This document shows, piece after piece, positions 54,768 through 64,000 of a DNA stretch of 64,000 bases. A program made the position numbers and the translations under genes. Position 1 is the stretch's first letter. The number at the start of each line of letters is the position of its first letter. This DNA comes from Begonia masoniana (taxonomy: Eukaryota; Streptophyta; Magnoliopsida; Cucurbitales; Begoniaceae): NCBI GenBank assembly GCA_022432975.1, contig CM039506.1, positions 18,942,531 to 19,006,530 on the forward strand, read 5' to 3'. The notes beneath the pieces are model-generated. The model did no database searches, was not told the DNA's origin, and saw only the letters and a list, made by a program, of their open reading frames with translations.

Positions 54768-55507
54768 TGATGCGAACCTCGGATCGAAAGGACCCGGGAC
54801 CCGACAACAACGCGGAATAATTCAAAGGACCTCCTTTTCGATTCAGAAACAAGTAGGACCTAAGACCCCAATCGAAGAATTCGATGGAACCCTATTTATC
54901 AAAACAGAGCTTGACCCGAGCCACAACCTGTTGGCTTAACCAAATCTATCAAAACAGGAGCTTGACCCAGACCAAACTCGTTGTACGAACCAAGCTATTC
55001 AAGCAAATTTTCACGCGTGAGAATGAATCTGATCATGTCAAGGATCACACTCCTACTTTATTAGTTATTTATTTTTAATTTTCGTTTTTTTTAATTATTT
55101 AGTTTAATTTTAATGTGTAGCCTTTTAATGGCGAACTATTTGATTTAATCGAAGAACAATTTGATTAAAAATTGAGTGTTTTCTTTAGAGAGGATTTCTC
55201 TTTAGTTCTTTGCGAAGAACAACGATCTCTTCAAGTCACGCTTGAGAATCTCGCTTGATAGCTTTGGTTCTTACCAACATTTTGGTCTGGTTCAAGCTTT
55301 GGTCTGGTCAAGCTCCTGTTTTGATAGCTTTGGTTCAGCCAACAGGTGTGGCTCGGGTCAAGCTCCTGTTTTGATAACTAGGGTTCCATCGAATTCTTTG
55401 ATTGGGGTCTTAGTTCCTTACTTTGTTCTTGAATCGAAAAGGCGTTCCTTTGAATTATTCCGCGCTGTTGTCGGGTCCCGGGTCCTTTCGATCCGAGGTT
55501 CGCATCA
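54768..55507. mobile_element. 740-bp palindromic TG...CA insertion, second copy
   Basis: Same ends, arms and AGAAC flanks (54763-54767 and 55508-55512) as the first copy. Its arms match each other better than in the first copy: the outer 45 bp, through ggacccgggacccgacaac, pair almost perfectly. It arose by duplication with its satellite flank, not by a separate insertion. Open frames in it are short and not conserved. Confidence 0.85.
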
Positions 55508-57735
55508 AGAACGAAGTGTATTGAGGACCCAATAAGCTTCATGGACGCGTAATTAGACTTAGTAATGCGTTTAATGAAGTAAAAGAACCTTCACTTCAAT
55601 CGATTTATTCCAAAACAACTGAACATATCAAGCTAATGAGGTTGACTGTTACATGACTTGTTGTTACAACCGAAGTTATCCATTTCACCTTCAAGGCTTT
55701 AACTTGAAGTGATGAGAACGAAGTGTATTGATGACCCAATAAGCTTCATGGAAGCGTAATTAGGACTTAGTAATGCGTTTGATGAAGTAAAAGAACCTTC
55801 ACTTCATTCGATTTGTTTCAAAAGAACTGAACGTATCAAGCTAATGAGGTTGACAGTTACATCCTTTGTTGTTACAACTGAAGTTATCCATTTTACCTTC
55901 AAGGCTTTAACTTGAAGTGATGAGAACGAAGTGCATTGAAGACCCAATAAGCTTCATGGACGTGTGATTAGGACTTAGTAATGCGTTTGATGAAGTAAAA
56001 GAACCTTTACTTTAATCGATTTGTTCCAAAACAACTAAACGTACCAAGCTAATGAGGTTGACTATTACATGACTTGTTGTTACAACCGAAGTTATCCATT
56101 TCACCTTCAAGGCTTTAACTTGAAGTGATCAGAACGAAGTGTATAGAGGACCCCATAAGCTTCATGGATGCGTAATTAGGACTTAGTAATGCGTTTGATG
56201 AAGTAAAAGAACATCACTTCAATCGATTTGTTCCAAAAGAATTGAACGTAGCAAACTAATGAGGTTGACTGTTACATGACTTGTTGTTACAACCGAAGTT
56301 ATTCATTTAACCTTTAAGGCTTTTACTTAAAGAGATCAGAACGAAGTGTATTGAAGACCCAATAAGCTTCATGGACGGGTAATTAGGACTTAGTAATGCG
56401 TTTGATGAAGTAAAAGAAGGTTCACTTCAATCGATTTGTTCCAAAAGAACTCAACGGACCAAGCTAATGAGGTTGGCTGTTACATGACTTGTTGTTACAA
56501 CCGAAGTTATCCATTTCACCTTCAAGGCTTTAACTTTAAATGATGAGAACGAAGTGTATTGAGGACCCAATAAGATTTATAGACGCGTAATTAGGACTTA
56601 GTAATGCGTTTGATGAAGTAAAAGAACCTTCACTTCAATCGATTTGTTCCAAAAGAACTGAACGTATCAAGCTAATGAGGTTGACTGTTACATGACTTGT
56701 TGTTACAACTGAGGCTTTCCATTTCACCATCAAGGCTTTAACTTGAAGTGATGAGAACGAAGTGTATTGAGGACCCAATAAGCTTCATGGACGCGTAATT
56801 AGGACTTAGTAATGCGTTTGACGAAGTAAAAGAACCTTCATTTCAATCGATTTGTTTCAAAAGAACTGAACGTATCAAGCTAAGGAGGTTGACTGTTACA
56901 TGACTTGTTGTTACAACTTAAGTTATCCAGTTTACCTTCAAGGCTTTAACTTGAAGTGATGAGAACGAAGTGCATTGAGGACCCAATAAGCTTCATGGAC
57001 GCGTAATTAGGACTTAGTAATGTGTTTGATGAAGTAAAAGAGCCTTCACTTCAATCGATTTGTTTCAAAAGAACTGAACGTATCAAGCTAATGAGGTTGA
57101 CTGTTACATGACTTGTTGTTACAACTTAAGTTATCCATTTTACATTCAAGGCTTTAACTTGAAGTGATGAGAACGAAGTGCATTGACGACCCAATAAGCT
57201 TCATGGACGCGTAATTAGGACTTAGGAATGCGTTTGATGAAGTAAATAAACGTTCACTTCAATCGATTTGTTCCAAAACAACTGAACGTATCAAGCTAAT
57301 GAGGTTGACTATTACATGACTTGTTGTTACAACGGAAGTTATCCATTTCACCTTCAAGGCTTTAACTTGAAGTGATAAGAACGAAGTGTATTGAGGATCC
57401 CATAAGATTCATGGACGTGTAATTAGGACTTATTAATGCGTTTGATGAAGTAAAAGAACCTTCACTTCAATCGATTTGTTCCAAAAGAACTGAACGTATC
57501 AAGCTAATGAGGTTGACTGTTACATGACTTGTTGTTACAACCGAAGTTATCCATTTCACCTTCAAGGCTTTAACTTGAAGTGATGAGAACGAAGTGTATT
57601 GAGGACCCAATAAGCTTGATGGACGCGTAATTAGGACTTAGTAATGCGTTTGATGAAGTAAAAGAACCTTCACTTCAATCGATTTGTTTCAAAAGAACTG
57701 AACGTATCAAGCTAATGAGGTTGACTGTTACATGA
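55508..57735 (+). repeat. 208-bp satellite array, about 10.7 monomers
   Basis: Substitution-diverged monomers like those at 34476-39100. The first keeps the gtttaatgaag variant of the duplicated unit. Ends abruptly at ctgttacatga, where LTR sequence begins. Confidence 0.96.
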
Positions 57736-58535
57736 AACTTATGAAACCGGATTAGGTGAGTGTTGGGGGCGGTTAGACTCATGTCACTATCCCGGTAAGG
57801 GGGATCATGATTACGACCCGCAAGGGACTATGTACACAATCACAGTCAACCCCCTTTACGGCACAAATCCTCCCTAAATCCATACGATGTAAATGATGAA
57901 TACGAACAAAAACAAGAATAAGATCAAGAACAAGAAAAGAAAATGATTATGTTTTCCCTCAGATATGCATTCATGAACTCATAATAAATTACATTCCTTA
58001 CTAAGCCTTCGGCTTACAGTTACACCTTATGATGTAGGTGATGATTTAGCAGGTGAGGATCTCATAGTTAACGATGAAGTCTAGCTTGGGTTGCTAGATG
58101 GTGTTCAAGGTGCAAGTCTATGGCTGGATGGTGATGGATACTCTGGTTTATGCTCTATGAACATTATTAATGATTTTTATTATAGAAGTATAAGTAGAAT
58201 GAAGTTATTTTATAGTACTGGGATTTGAAATTGTCTGGATGTTTACTGGATTGAGGATGGTACAATTTATTGAATGTCTTTTGTTTAAGACTTCCGCTAT
58301 ATGTACTCTGAGAGAACCATTGATTTCGGTTTATAGAAATGTTAAGTCTAGGAAGTTTGAGACTTGTTTATGATCATGTCTTTTGGGAGATGTTGTTTAG
58401 TCTTACCGGTAGGAGTAACGTGTTTCTCTATCTGTAGTTGCAGAGTGTTCTCTATCGGTAGATATAGTGTGTTTCTATCGGATGATGTAGTGTAATTGCT
58501 ATCGGGTGATGTAGGAGTGTTTTTCTGTCGTCTAG

Positions 58536-58649
58536 TCATCGGCAGATGCAGTTTATGTATCTTCCTGCTGACGTCATCGACAGATGCAGTTTGTTTATCT
58601 GCCGGCTGTCGTCATCGGCAGATGCAGTTTGTATATCTGCAGATGAATG
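58536..58649 (+). repeat. 38-bp minisatellite in 5' LTR, 3 copies
   Basis: tcatcggcagatgcagttt-type units start at 58536, 58574 and 58612, 38 bp apart. They occupy the place of the 59-bp minisatellites in the LTR relic. Related cggnagatg words continue to about 58850. Confidence 0.9.
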
Positions 58650-58742
58650 TTTAATGAATTGTGTGGGATGCACGTGACTGTCGGTTGATGTGAGAATTTA
58701 CATCTGCCGATAGGTGTTTATTGAACCACGTGAAATGCATGT
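58569..58742 (+). promoter_or_regulatory. bZIP-type motifs (TGACGTCA and two G-boxes) in 5' LTR
   Basis: TGACGTCA at 58569-58576 and CACGTG at 58671-58676 and 58737-58742. The LTR relic has the same combination in the same order (5672, then 5979 on). A regulatory role is inferred from motif conservation while the surrounding repeats differ. Confidence 0.4.
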
Positions 58743-59017
58743 GACAATCGGTAGATGTAGTCTTATTCTATCAGTAGATGAGTGCATTTTTGCCTTGTCG
58801 TTTTGTAATCGGCAGATGTGAGAGGAGTTTGTCATTTGTGTTCGGCAGATGACCTGTGATGTTAAATACCTACAGTCAAGTGTTTTATTATATTGTCTAG
58901 GTCATAAACGTCACTATAGATTGAATATTTCCGCTGCATGAAAAAAATAATAATAGAGAGAAAAGATTGAGTAAAGTCATGGAATACGTGGCGATCCTTC
59001 CCGGGTCGTTACAATTA

Positions 59018-59029
59018 TGGTATCAAAGC
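59018..59029 (+). other. primer-binding site with one change
   Basis: TGGTATCAAAGC; all other elements here have TGGTATCAGAGC. One mismatch to initiator tRNA-Met, in the middle of the site. Confidence 0.85.
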
Positions 59030-59103
59030 TAAGCCAGGTTCTAAAACCGATTCTGCAGACTGCCTCCCAGCACAGATTGCCACTTGAGCACACTCCAACA
59101 ATT

Positions 59104-59164
59104 GTAAGTATTTATGATTTTAGTAATGTCCTTAAGTTAAGATATGTTGCAATTGTTTGTTTAG
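59104..59164 (+). other. putative 61-nt leader intron
   Basis: GTAAGT donor at 59104 and TTGTTTAG acceptor ending 59164, 10 nt before the conserved MVRG start. It would remove the upstream in-frame ATG at 59157. Same layout as 3997-4059 and 22356-22417. Confidence 0.35.
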
Positions 59165-59174
59165 GAATCTCAAA

Positions 59175-62100
59175 ATGGTAAGAGGTCAACAGAGAGAGGA
59201 CAACGTGGATAGTACCACCATTGCTCAGCTGACAGAGCTAGTTATTCGCCAATCACGCCAAATTGAACAACTGGTGACCACTAGGGAAGAACATGGGAAT
59301 TCTAGCTCCAATGGAAACCACGATCAGGGTGGCGAGCGCTTCCATAGGCTCAGGCCACCAATATTCAATGGACAAATTTCGGACCCTGTCTATGCTGAGG
59401 AATGGATTCGGAAGATTGAGGACATGTTCAAGTACGCAAAGGTTGAGGATGGAGATAGGGTCACTTATGCCGTGTTTCATTTGGAATTGAGTGCAAGGCA
59501 TTGGTGGGACTCAATCCAGAGTACCACTAATGTAGGAGCTATGACCTGGGATATGTTTAAGACTGCTTTCTTTGACAAGTATTTCAATAGCACTGTTCGG
59601 GCCAGCAAGAAGAAGGAGTTTATGAATTTGCGTCAGACGGGCTCTGTGACGGACTATATATGTAGGTTTGAGGCTTTGTCTCGGTTTGCACCCCGTTTGG
59701 TGGAAGATGATGAGGATAAGATCCACCAATTTGTGCAAGGACTGAAACCAAGCCTGTATATGAGAGTGAAGACTGCTGGAATACACAATGTACCATACGG
59801 GGAAGTGACAGCTAAGGCTTTAGAACTGGAGGAAGCTGAGATAACGACATATGCACAACGTGAGCCGCCAAGGAAGTTCACTAAGGAGACTCAGCTGCCA
59901 CCACGTCAGAACAAGGGATGGCAACCACAGCAGAACAGGGGACCTCAACAACAGCAGCAGGGTGTAAAGAGATCCTTCAATCCAAATGATGACCAAGGAA
60001 GGGGAAAACGACCCTTAGCCCCTCTGTGCCCCACCTGCCAGAAGAATCACCATGGAGAATGTAAGCTATATTCTGACCGTTGCTATAGATGTGACAAGGT
60101 TGGACACATAGCCAGAGACTGCCCCATGCCGTCGGATCCAAATCGAATCAAGTTAGCACCCAGGGTCTTCGCTATGATGGAGGATGAAGACGCTGAGCAG
60201 CACACGGTCATTACAAGTACAATTATGATCTGTGGTTATCCAGCTTATACACTTATAGACACAGGTGCTACACACTCATTCATAGCAACCCTATTTGTGT
60301 GCAAACATAAGTTAGGATCCTTGCCAGCTATTAGACCGTATAGTGTTATGTTACCATCGGGTAAATCCTTACATTCTGAACAGATAGTGAAGGGCGATGT
60401 TGTGTCTGTAGGGGATAAGAAGTTGTATGTTGAGCTGATTGTGATTGACATGAAGGGGTATGAAATTATACTAGGAATGGATTGGTTATTCAAACATTAT
60501 GCCACGATAAGTTGTAGGTCTGGTCTAGTTGAATTCCGACCCCAGAATGGAGATCGATATACCTTCCAAGCTATCCCAAAAATAAGTAAGATACCGATTA
60601 TATCCTCATTAGAGACTCAACGATTATTGAAATGTGATTGTGAAAGTTACCTAGCTAGTGTAATGGATATTCGGGTGAAGAATAAGATAGAATTGCAAGA
60701 CATTTCCATAGTCCGAGAATTCCCTGATGCATTCTTGGATGATTTGCCTGGATTACCACCCGATAGAGAAATTGACTTTGTAATTGATACATACCCCGAG
60801 GCATTACCTGTATCTAAGAATCCCTACCGTATGGCACCTGTTGAATTGAAAGAGTTAAAGGTCCAACTACAAGAATTAGTAGACAAGGGGTTTATACGCT
60901 CTAGTAGTTCCTCCTGGGGTGCGCCTGTCCTATTCGTTAAAAAGAAAGATGGTTCCCTTAGAATGTGCATAGACTACAGAGAACTAAATAAGTTGACCAT
61001 TAAGAATAAGTACCCCTTGCCCCGAATTAACGACTTGTTTGACCAATTACAAGGAGCTAAAGTGTTCTCAAAGATTGACTTACGGTCAGGTTACTATCAA
61101 CTGAAAGTTAAGGAGAGTGATATACCTAAGACAGATTTTAGAACCCGTTATGGACATTATGAGTTTCTTGTTATGTCTTTTGGACTAATAAATGCACCTG
61201 CAGCCTTTATGGACTTGATGAACCGGGTGTTTTGTGAGTATTTGGACAAGTTTGTGATTGTGTTTATAGATGACATCTTAGTATACTCACAGACAGAAGC
61301 TGACCATGCAGAGCACTTAAGAATAGTTTTGTCCACCTTGAAACAGCAGCAACTTTATGCCAAATTATCCAAATGTGAATTCTGGTTGAATAAGGTCAAC
61401 TTTTTAGGCCATGTCATTTCTGCTGAGGGTATATCAGTAGATCCAGCCAAGATTCAGGCTGTTAAGGATTGGCCACAGCCAAGGAATGTCGGTGAGGTTC
61501 GTAGTTTCCTTGGTCTGGCAGGTTACTATAGAAAGTTCATTAAGGGATTCTCTATGATAGCTATACCTTTAACAAATCTGACAAAGAAGGAGACCAAATA
61601 CTCTTGGACTGCAGCTTGTGAAGAGGGTTTCCAAACATTTAAACTGAAATTGACGACAGCTCCGCTACTGACCCTCCCAACCGAAGAAGGAAAGTTTAGT
61701 GTTTACTGTGATGCATCCAAAATTGGTTTAGGGTGTGTCTTGATGCAAGAAGGCAAGGATGTAGCTTATGCTTCTAGGCAGCTAAAGAGTTATGAACAGA
61801 ACTACCCCACTCATGATTTGGAGTTAGCTGCTGTTGTCTTTGCATTGAAAATTTGGAGGCACTATTTGTATGGACGGCAGTGTGAAGTATTTTCTGACCA
61901 TAAGAGCTTGAAATATCTTTTCACTCAAAAGGAATTGAACATGAGACAAAGACGTTGGTTAGAGTTTGTAAAGGATTATGACTTTGAGATTAAGTATCAC
62001 CCAGGCAAGGCTAATGCTGTAGCCGATGCTTTAAGCAGAATGTCAACTACAATGCAACCCGCGGTGTCAACCATGTCTATACCTCTGATGTTGGAAGTCC

Positions 62101-63596
62101 AGAAGTTTGAATTGGAGATAGTTCCCGAGTTGTCAACTCTGCTTGCGGATTTAACCATTCGACCAACCATTTTAGATAAGATCAAAGAAGCACAACAGAA
62201 AGATTCAAAGGAGAACAATAGCATGATGAGTAAGTTAAAGGACACCCCCACTGATTTTAATCTCTCCAACGATGGAATTTTGAAGTTTAGGAATTGTTGG
62301 TGTATCCCAAATGATAAAGAACTACGTAAGTTAATATTAACTGAAGCTCATTCATCTTCCTTCTCTGTACATCCTGGAAGTACCAAGATGTATCGAGACT
62401 TAAGATTACATTATTGGTGGCCTAATATGAAGAGAGATGTGGCCAAGTTTGTGGAGTCATGTTTTGTATGCCAGCAAGTCAAGGCAGAGCACCAACGACC
62501 AGGAGGCACCTTTCAACCTTTACCTATTCCCGAATGGAAGTGGGAAAACGTTGCCATGGATTTTGTTGTAGGTTTACCAAAGACAACTAAAGGACATGAT
62601 AGCATTTGGGTTGTAGTCGACAGAATGACAAAGTCGGCTCATTTTATACCTGTAAGAATGGATTACTCTATGGACCAGCTTGCTAATTTGTACGTTCAGG
62701 AAATCATCAGATTGCATGGAATTCCCCTATCCATTGTCTCGGATCGTGACCCCAGATTCACCTCAAGGTTTTGGCAAAGCCTTCAAGGCACGCTTGGTAC
62801 TAAGTTAACCTTCAGCACTGCATTTCACCCTCAGACAGATGGCCAATCTGAGAGAACCATTCAAATACTTGAAGATATGTTGAGGGCTTGTGCTCTGGAT
62901 TTTCAGATGTCTTGGAGTCGATACCTGCCCTTGGTTGAATTCTCCTACAACAACAGTTATCAGTCCACCATCGGTATGGCACCTTATGAAGCACTTTATG
63001 GTAGAAAGTGTAGATCACCTTTATATTGGGATGAGGTTGGCGAAGCAAAACTTTTAGGCCCCGAGATTTTGCAACAGATGTCAGACAAGATTGCCATAGT
63101 TAGGAAGAGGATGATGACTGCACAGTGCCGACAGAAAAGTTATGCAGATCTAAGAAGGAGAGACCTCGAGTTTGCAATTGGTGATGAAGTTTTCCTTAAG
63201 ATTTCACCGTTTAAAGGAGTACTAAGATTTGGTAAGAAGGGAAAGCTTAATCCACGATTTATTGGACCATTCCCTGTCTTGGATAGAATTGGCAGCACCG
63301 CCTATAAACTACAGCTGCCTCCATCATTGGAAAAGGTTCATAATGTCTTTCATGTGTCTATGTTAAGGAAATGCATACGAGATCCAACGCAAGTTATTAA
63401 GCCAACAGAAATTGAAGTTGAGCCTAATTTGGAATACGAAGAGAAGCCAGTGCAAATTTTGGATTCTACCGTGAAAGTTCTAAGGAATAAGAAAATCCTG
63501 TTGGTTAAGGTTTTGTGGACTAATCACGGTATTGAGGAAGCCACTTGGGAACGACAGCAAGATATGTTGGACAAGTATCCAGAGCTTTTCGTTTGA
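59175..63596 (+). CDS. gag-pol polyprotein, Tekay/Del-type, uninterrupted
   Basis: 1473 residues from the MVRG methionine, chosen because it is conserved in three elements; an in-frame ATG six codons upstream (59157) lies in the putative intron. Numbering from 59157: gag domain about 50-230 ([17 protein letters not shown]), Q-rich linker, zinc knuckle 309-322 ([14 protein letters not shown]), protease D368 (DTGATHSFI), reverse transcriptase with FIDD 703-706, RNase H from D852 (YCDAS), integrase HHCC from H1065, and D1135, D1196, E1232 with the expected 35-residue D-E spacing. A GPF/Y-type stretch ([11 protein letters not shown]) follows, then a C-terminal chromodomain-like segment about 1425-1479 ([15 protein letters not shown]) that in this lineage guides integration to chromatin. 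No stop or frameshift. All catalytic motifs look intact, though the truncated 5' LTR probably leaves it without its own promoter. Confidence 0.95.
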   Translation: MVRGQQREDNVDSTTIAQLTELVIRQSRQIEQLVTTREEHGNSSSNGNHDQGGERFHRLRPPIFNGQISDPVYAEEWIRKIEDMFKYAKVEDGDRVTYAVFHLELSARHWWDSIQSTTNVGAMTWDMFKTAFFDKYFNSTVRASKKKEFMNLRQTGSVTDYICRFEALSRFAPRLVEDDEDKIHQFVQGLKPSLYMRVKTAGIHNVPYGEVTAKALELEEAEITTYAQREPPRKFTKETQLPPRQNKGWQPQQNRGPQQQQQGVKRSFNPNDDQGRGKRPLAPLCPTCQKNHHGECKLYSDRCYRCDKVGHIARDCPMPSDPNRIKLAPRVFAMMEDEDAEQHTVITSTIMICGYPAYTLIDTGATHSFIATLFVCKHKLGSLPAIRPYSVMLPSGKSLHSEQIVKGDVVSVGDKKLYVELIVIDMKGYEIILGMDWLFKHYATISCRSGLVEFRPQNGDRYTFQAIPKISKIPIISSLETQRLLKCDCESYLASVMDIRVKNKIELQDISIVREFPDAFLDDLPGLPPDREIDFVIDTYPEALPVSKNPYRMAPVELKELKVQLQELVDKGFIRSSSSSWGAPVLFVKKKDGSLRMCIDYRELNKLTIKNKYPLPRINDLFDQLQGAKVFSKIDLRSGYYQLKVKESDIPKTDFRTRYGHYEFLVMSFGLINAPAAFMDLMNRVFCEYLDKFVIVFIDDILVYSQTEADHAEHLRIVLSTLKQQQLYAKLSKCEFWLNKVNFLGHVISAEGISVDPAKIQAVKDWPQPRNVGEVRSFLGLAGYYRKFIKGFSMIAIPLTNLTKKETKYSWTAACEEGFQTFKLKLTTAPLLTLPTEEGKFSVYCDASKIGLGCVLMQEGKDVAYASRQLKSYEQNYPTHDLELAAVVFALKIWRHYLYGRQCEVFSDHKSLKYLFTQKELNMRQRRWLEFVKDYDFEIKYHPGKANAVADALSRMSTTMQPAVSTMSIPLMLEVQKFELEIVPELSTLLADLTIRPTILDKIKEAQQKDSKENNSMMSKLKDTPTDFNLSNDGILKFRNCWCIPNDKELRKLILTEAHSSSFSVHPGSTKMYRDLRLHYWWPNMKRDVAKFVESCFVCQQVKAEHQRPGGTFQPLPIPEWKWENVAMDFVVGLPKTTKGHDSIWVVVDRMTKSAHFIPVRMDYSMDQLANLYVQEIIRLHGIPLSIVSDRDPRFTSRFWQSLQGTLGTKLTFSTAFHPQTDGQSERTIQILEDMLRACALDFQMSWSRYLPLVEFSYNNSYQSTIGMAPYEALYGRKCRSPLYWDEVGEAKLLGPEILQQMSDKIAIVRKRMMTAQCRQKSYADLRRRDLEFAIGDEVFLKISPFKGVLRFGKKGKLNPRFIGPFPVLDRIGSTAYKLQLPPSLEKVHNVFHVSMLRKCIRDPTQVIKPTEIEVEPNLEYEEKPVQILDSTVKVLRNKKILLVKVLWTNHGIEEATWERQQDMLDKYPELFV

Positions 63597-63624
63597 TCAA
63601 TTTTCGGGGACGAAAATTTTGTTT

Positions 63625-63637
63625 AAGGAGGGGTGGA
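63625..63637 (+). other. polypurine tract
   Basis: AAGGAGGGGTGGA directly before the 3' LTR; primes plus-strand DNA synthesis in LTR retrotransposons. Only 28 nt after the gag-pol stop. Confidence 0.85.
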
Positions 63638-64000
63638 TGTAACACCCGACATTTCGGTTAGGTGACTTTCTTAACGGAATTTAACTGTCACCTCTATTTC
63701 TAGTCTTTTGTGCAAAAAAATTCTATATGTCACTACTTAATTGTTTTATTTTTGGGATGGCAGAATCGTAATTAGGAAGGATAGCCTAGCATATAAATTC
63801 AAAATGGAAACCTTAAACCTCATTAAAATCCCACTGTAGCCGACACACTCATTCTCAGCCTTCCTCAACCTCCCGAGCTCTCTCTCTGCTAGCAGCTCTC
63901 TCTTCGGTGACCGATTCCTCTTGCTTCTCGCCGATACTCAGTTGTTCAGGTATGATTCCGACAATGTAGTTGCTGGTTGTTACTTAGAGCTCCCTTTTCA
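63638..64000 (+). repeat. 3' LTR, first 363 bp (continues outside window)
   Basis: TGTAACACCCGACATTTCGG..., homologous to the minus-strand LTR at 4150-4631 (shared start; cactgtagccgacac; gacaatgtagtt) up to the window edge. Confidence 0.92.
63792..63798 (+). promoter_or_regulatory. TATA box of LTR promoter
   Basis: TATAAAT about 155 bp into the LTR, followed by a CT-rich stretch (cctcccgagctctctctctg) typical of a plant transcript leader. The truncated 5' LTR lacks this region. Confidence 0.55.

Larger units (their letters stand above)
52806..55507 (+). repeat. tandem duplication of [3 satellite monomers + palindromic insertion]
   Basis: 52806-54137 and 54138-55507 are copies. Rare monomer variants appear in the same order in both: catgagttgttg, gaagtgaattgagg, cttcatagacg, aatgtggttgac, gactagttg, gaagtttattgagg, gacgtgtaat and aatacg, followed by the palindromic element with the same AGAAC duplication. 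This is a higher-order unit of about 1.35 kb that includes a transposon-like sequence. Confidence 0.92.
57736..59013 (+). repeat. 5' LTR, truncated at its outer end (1278 bp)
   Basis: Ends CCGGGTCGTTACA before the PBS. It does not contain the TGTAACACCCGACATTTCGG start seen at the 3' LTR; satellite joins directly to aacttatgaaaccgg. Shares block order with the LTR relic at 4749-6401. From that relic plus the 3' LTR start, the full LTR is estimated near 2 kb. No gene. Confidence 0.88.
57736..64000 (+). mobile_element. Ty3/gypsy Tekay/Del-type LTR retrotransposon with open gag-pol, right end outside window
   Basis: 5'-truncated LTR (57736-59013), PBS, leader, one uninterrupted gag-pol frame, PPT (63625-63637) and the first 363 bp of the 3' LTR. 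The 5' LTR lacks its first part, including the promoter region visible in the 3' LTR, so the left edge was deleted or exchanged with satellite. Related to the left-hand element but in the opposite orientation. Confidence 0.93.

Noticed and set aside
53430..55507. Classical terminal-inverted-repeat DNA transposon or MITE
   Set aside because: TG...CA ends and a 5-bp duplication fit LTR integrase better than the 2-, 3-, 8- or 9-bp duplications of common plant DNA transposons. Kept as a palindromic LTR-like element, with this alternative open.
34476..57735. 5S rDNA or other RNA-gene tandem array
   Set aside because: The monomer has no recognisable 5S gene, internal polymerase III boxes or T-run terminator.

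Overview
This window is non-genic, repeat-only DNA from a flowering plant. The evidence is plant-type Ty3/gypsy LTR retrotransposons of two lineages, primed from initiator-Met tRNA, sitting in a long head-to-tail satellite array. I see no host protein gene, rRNA, tRNA or CRISPR array. The species cannot be named from the sequence. Element lineages (Tekay/Del-type and CRM-type chromoviruses) are assigned from protein motifs recalled from those families, not from a search.

The backbone is a 208-bp satellite, all in one orientation. It occupies 4632-4748, 6402-11407, 34476-53429, 54138-54767 and 55508-57735, with two further very homogeneous blocks inside a retrotransposon (23741-25607 and about 30257-30820). 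Monomers carry conserved HindIII, MluI and ClaI sites.

Layout. 1-4631: a minus-strand Tekay-type element with a 482-bp LTR and a gag-pol interrupted by two C-to-T nonsense codons; it runs off the left edge. 4749-6401: a 5'-truncated LTR relic with two 59-bp minisatellites. 11408-34475: a nested composite flanked by the 5-bp target duplication GAAGC. Its outer element (minus strand, LTRs about 2.6 kb) has a gag but no pol. Its gag was hit by a 5.4-kb CRM-like non-autonomous element (16275-21700, duplication CTGTG). Its 5' LTR was hit by a 9.4-kb CRM-like element (22829-32218, plus strand, duplication ATGAG). That last element contains two satellite blocks, a 55-nt poly(A), a 1186-nt poly(G), and a 287-bp duplication flanking one satellite block. 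53430-54137 and 54768-55507: two copies of a palindromic TG...CA insertion, amplified together with three satellite monomers. 57736-64000: a plus-strand Tekay-type element with an uninterrupted gag-pol frame, a truncated 5' LTR, a one-base-altered primer-binding site and a 3' LTR running off the right edge.

Interpretation. A long single-family satellite invaded by CRM-type elements is what plant centromeres or pericentromeres look like, so the 208-bp repeat is a candidate centromeric satellite; this is inference. Several structures (poly-G, poly-A, identical satellite blocks inside a degraded element, single-base homopolymer deletions across 39-53 kb) may instead be assembly or polishing errors and should be checked against reads first.
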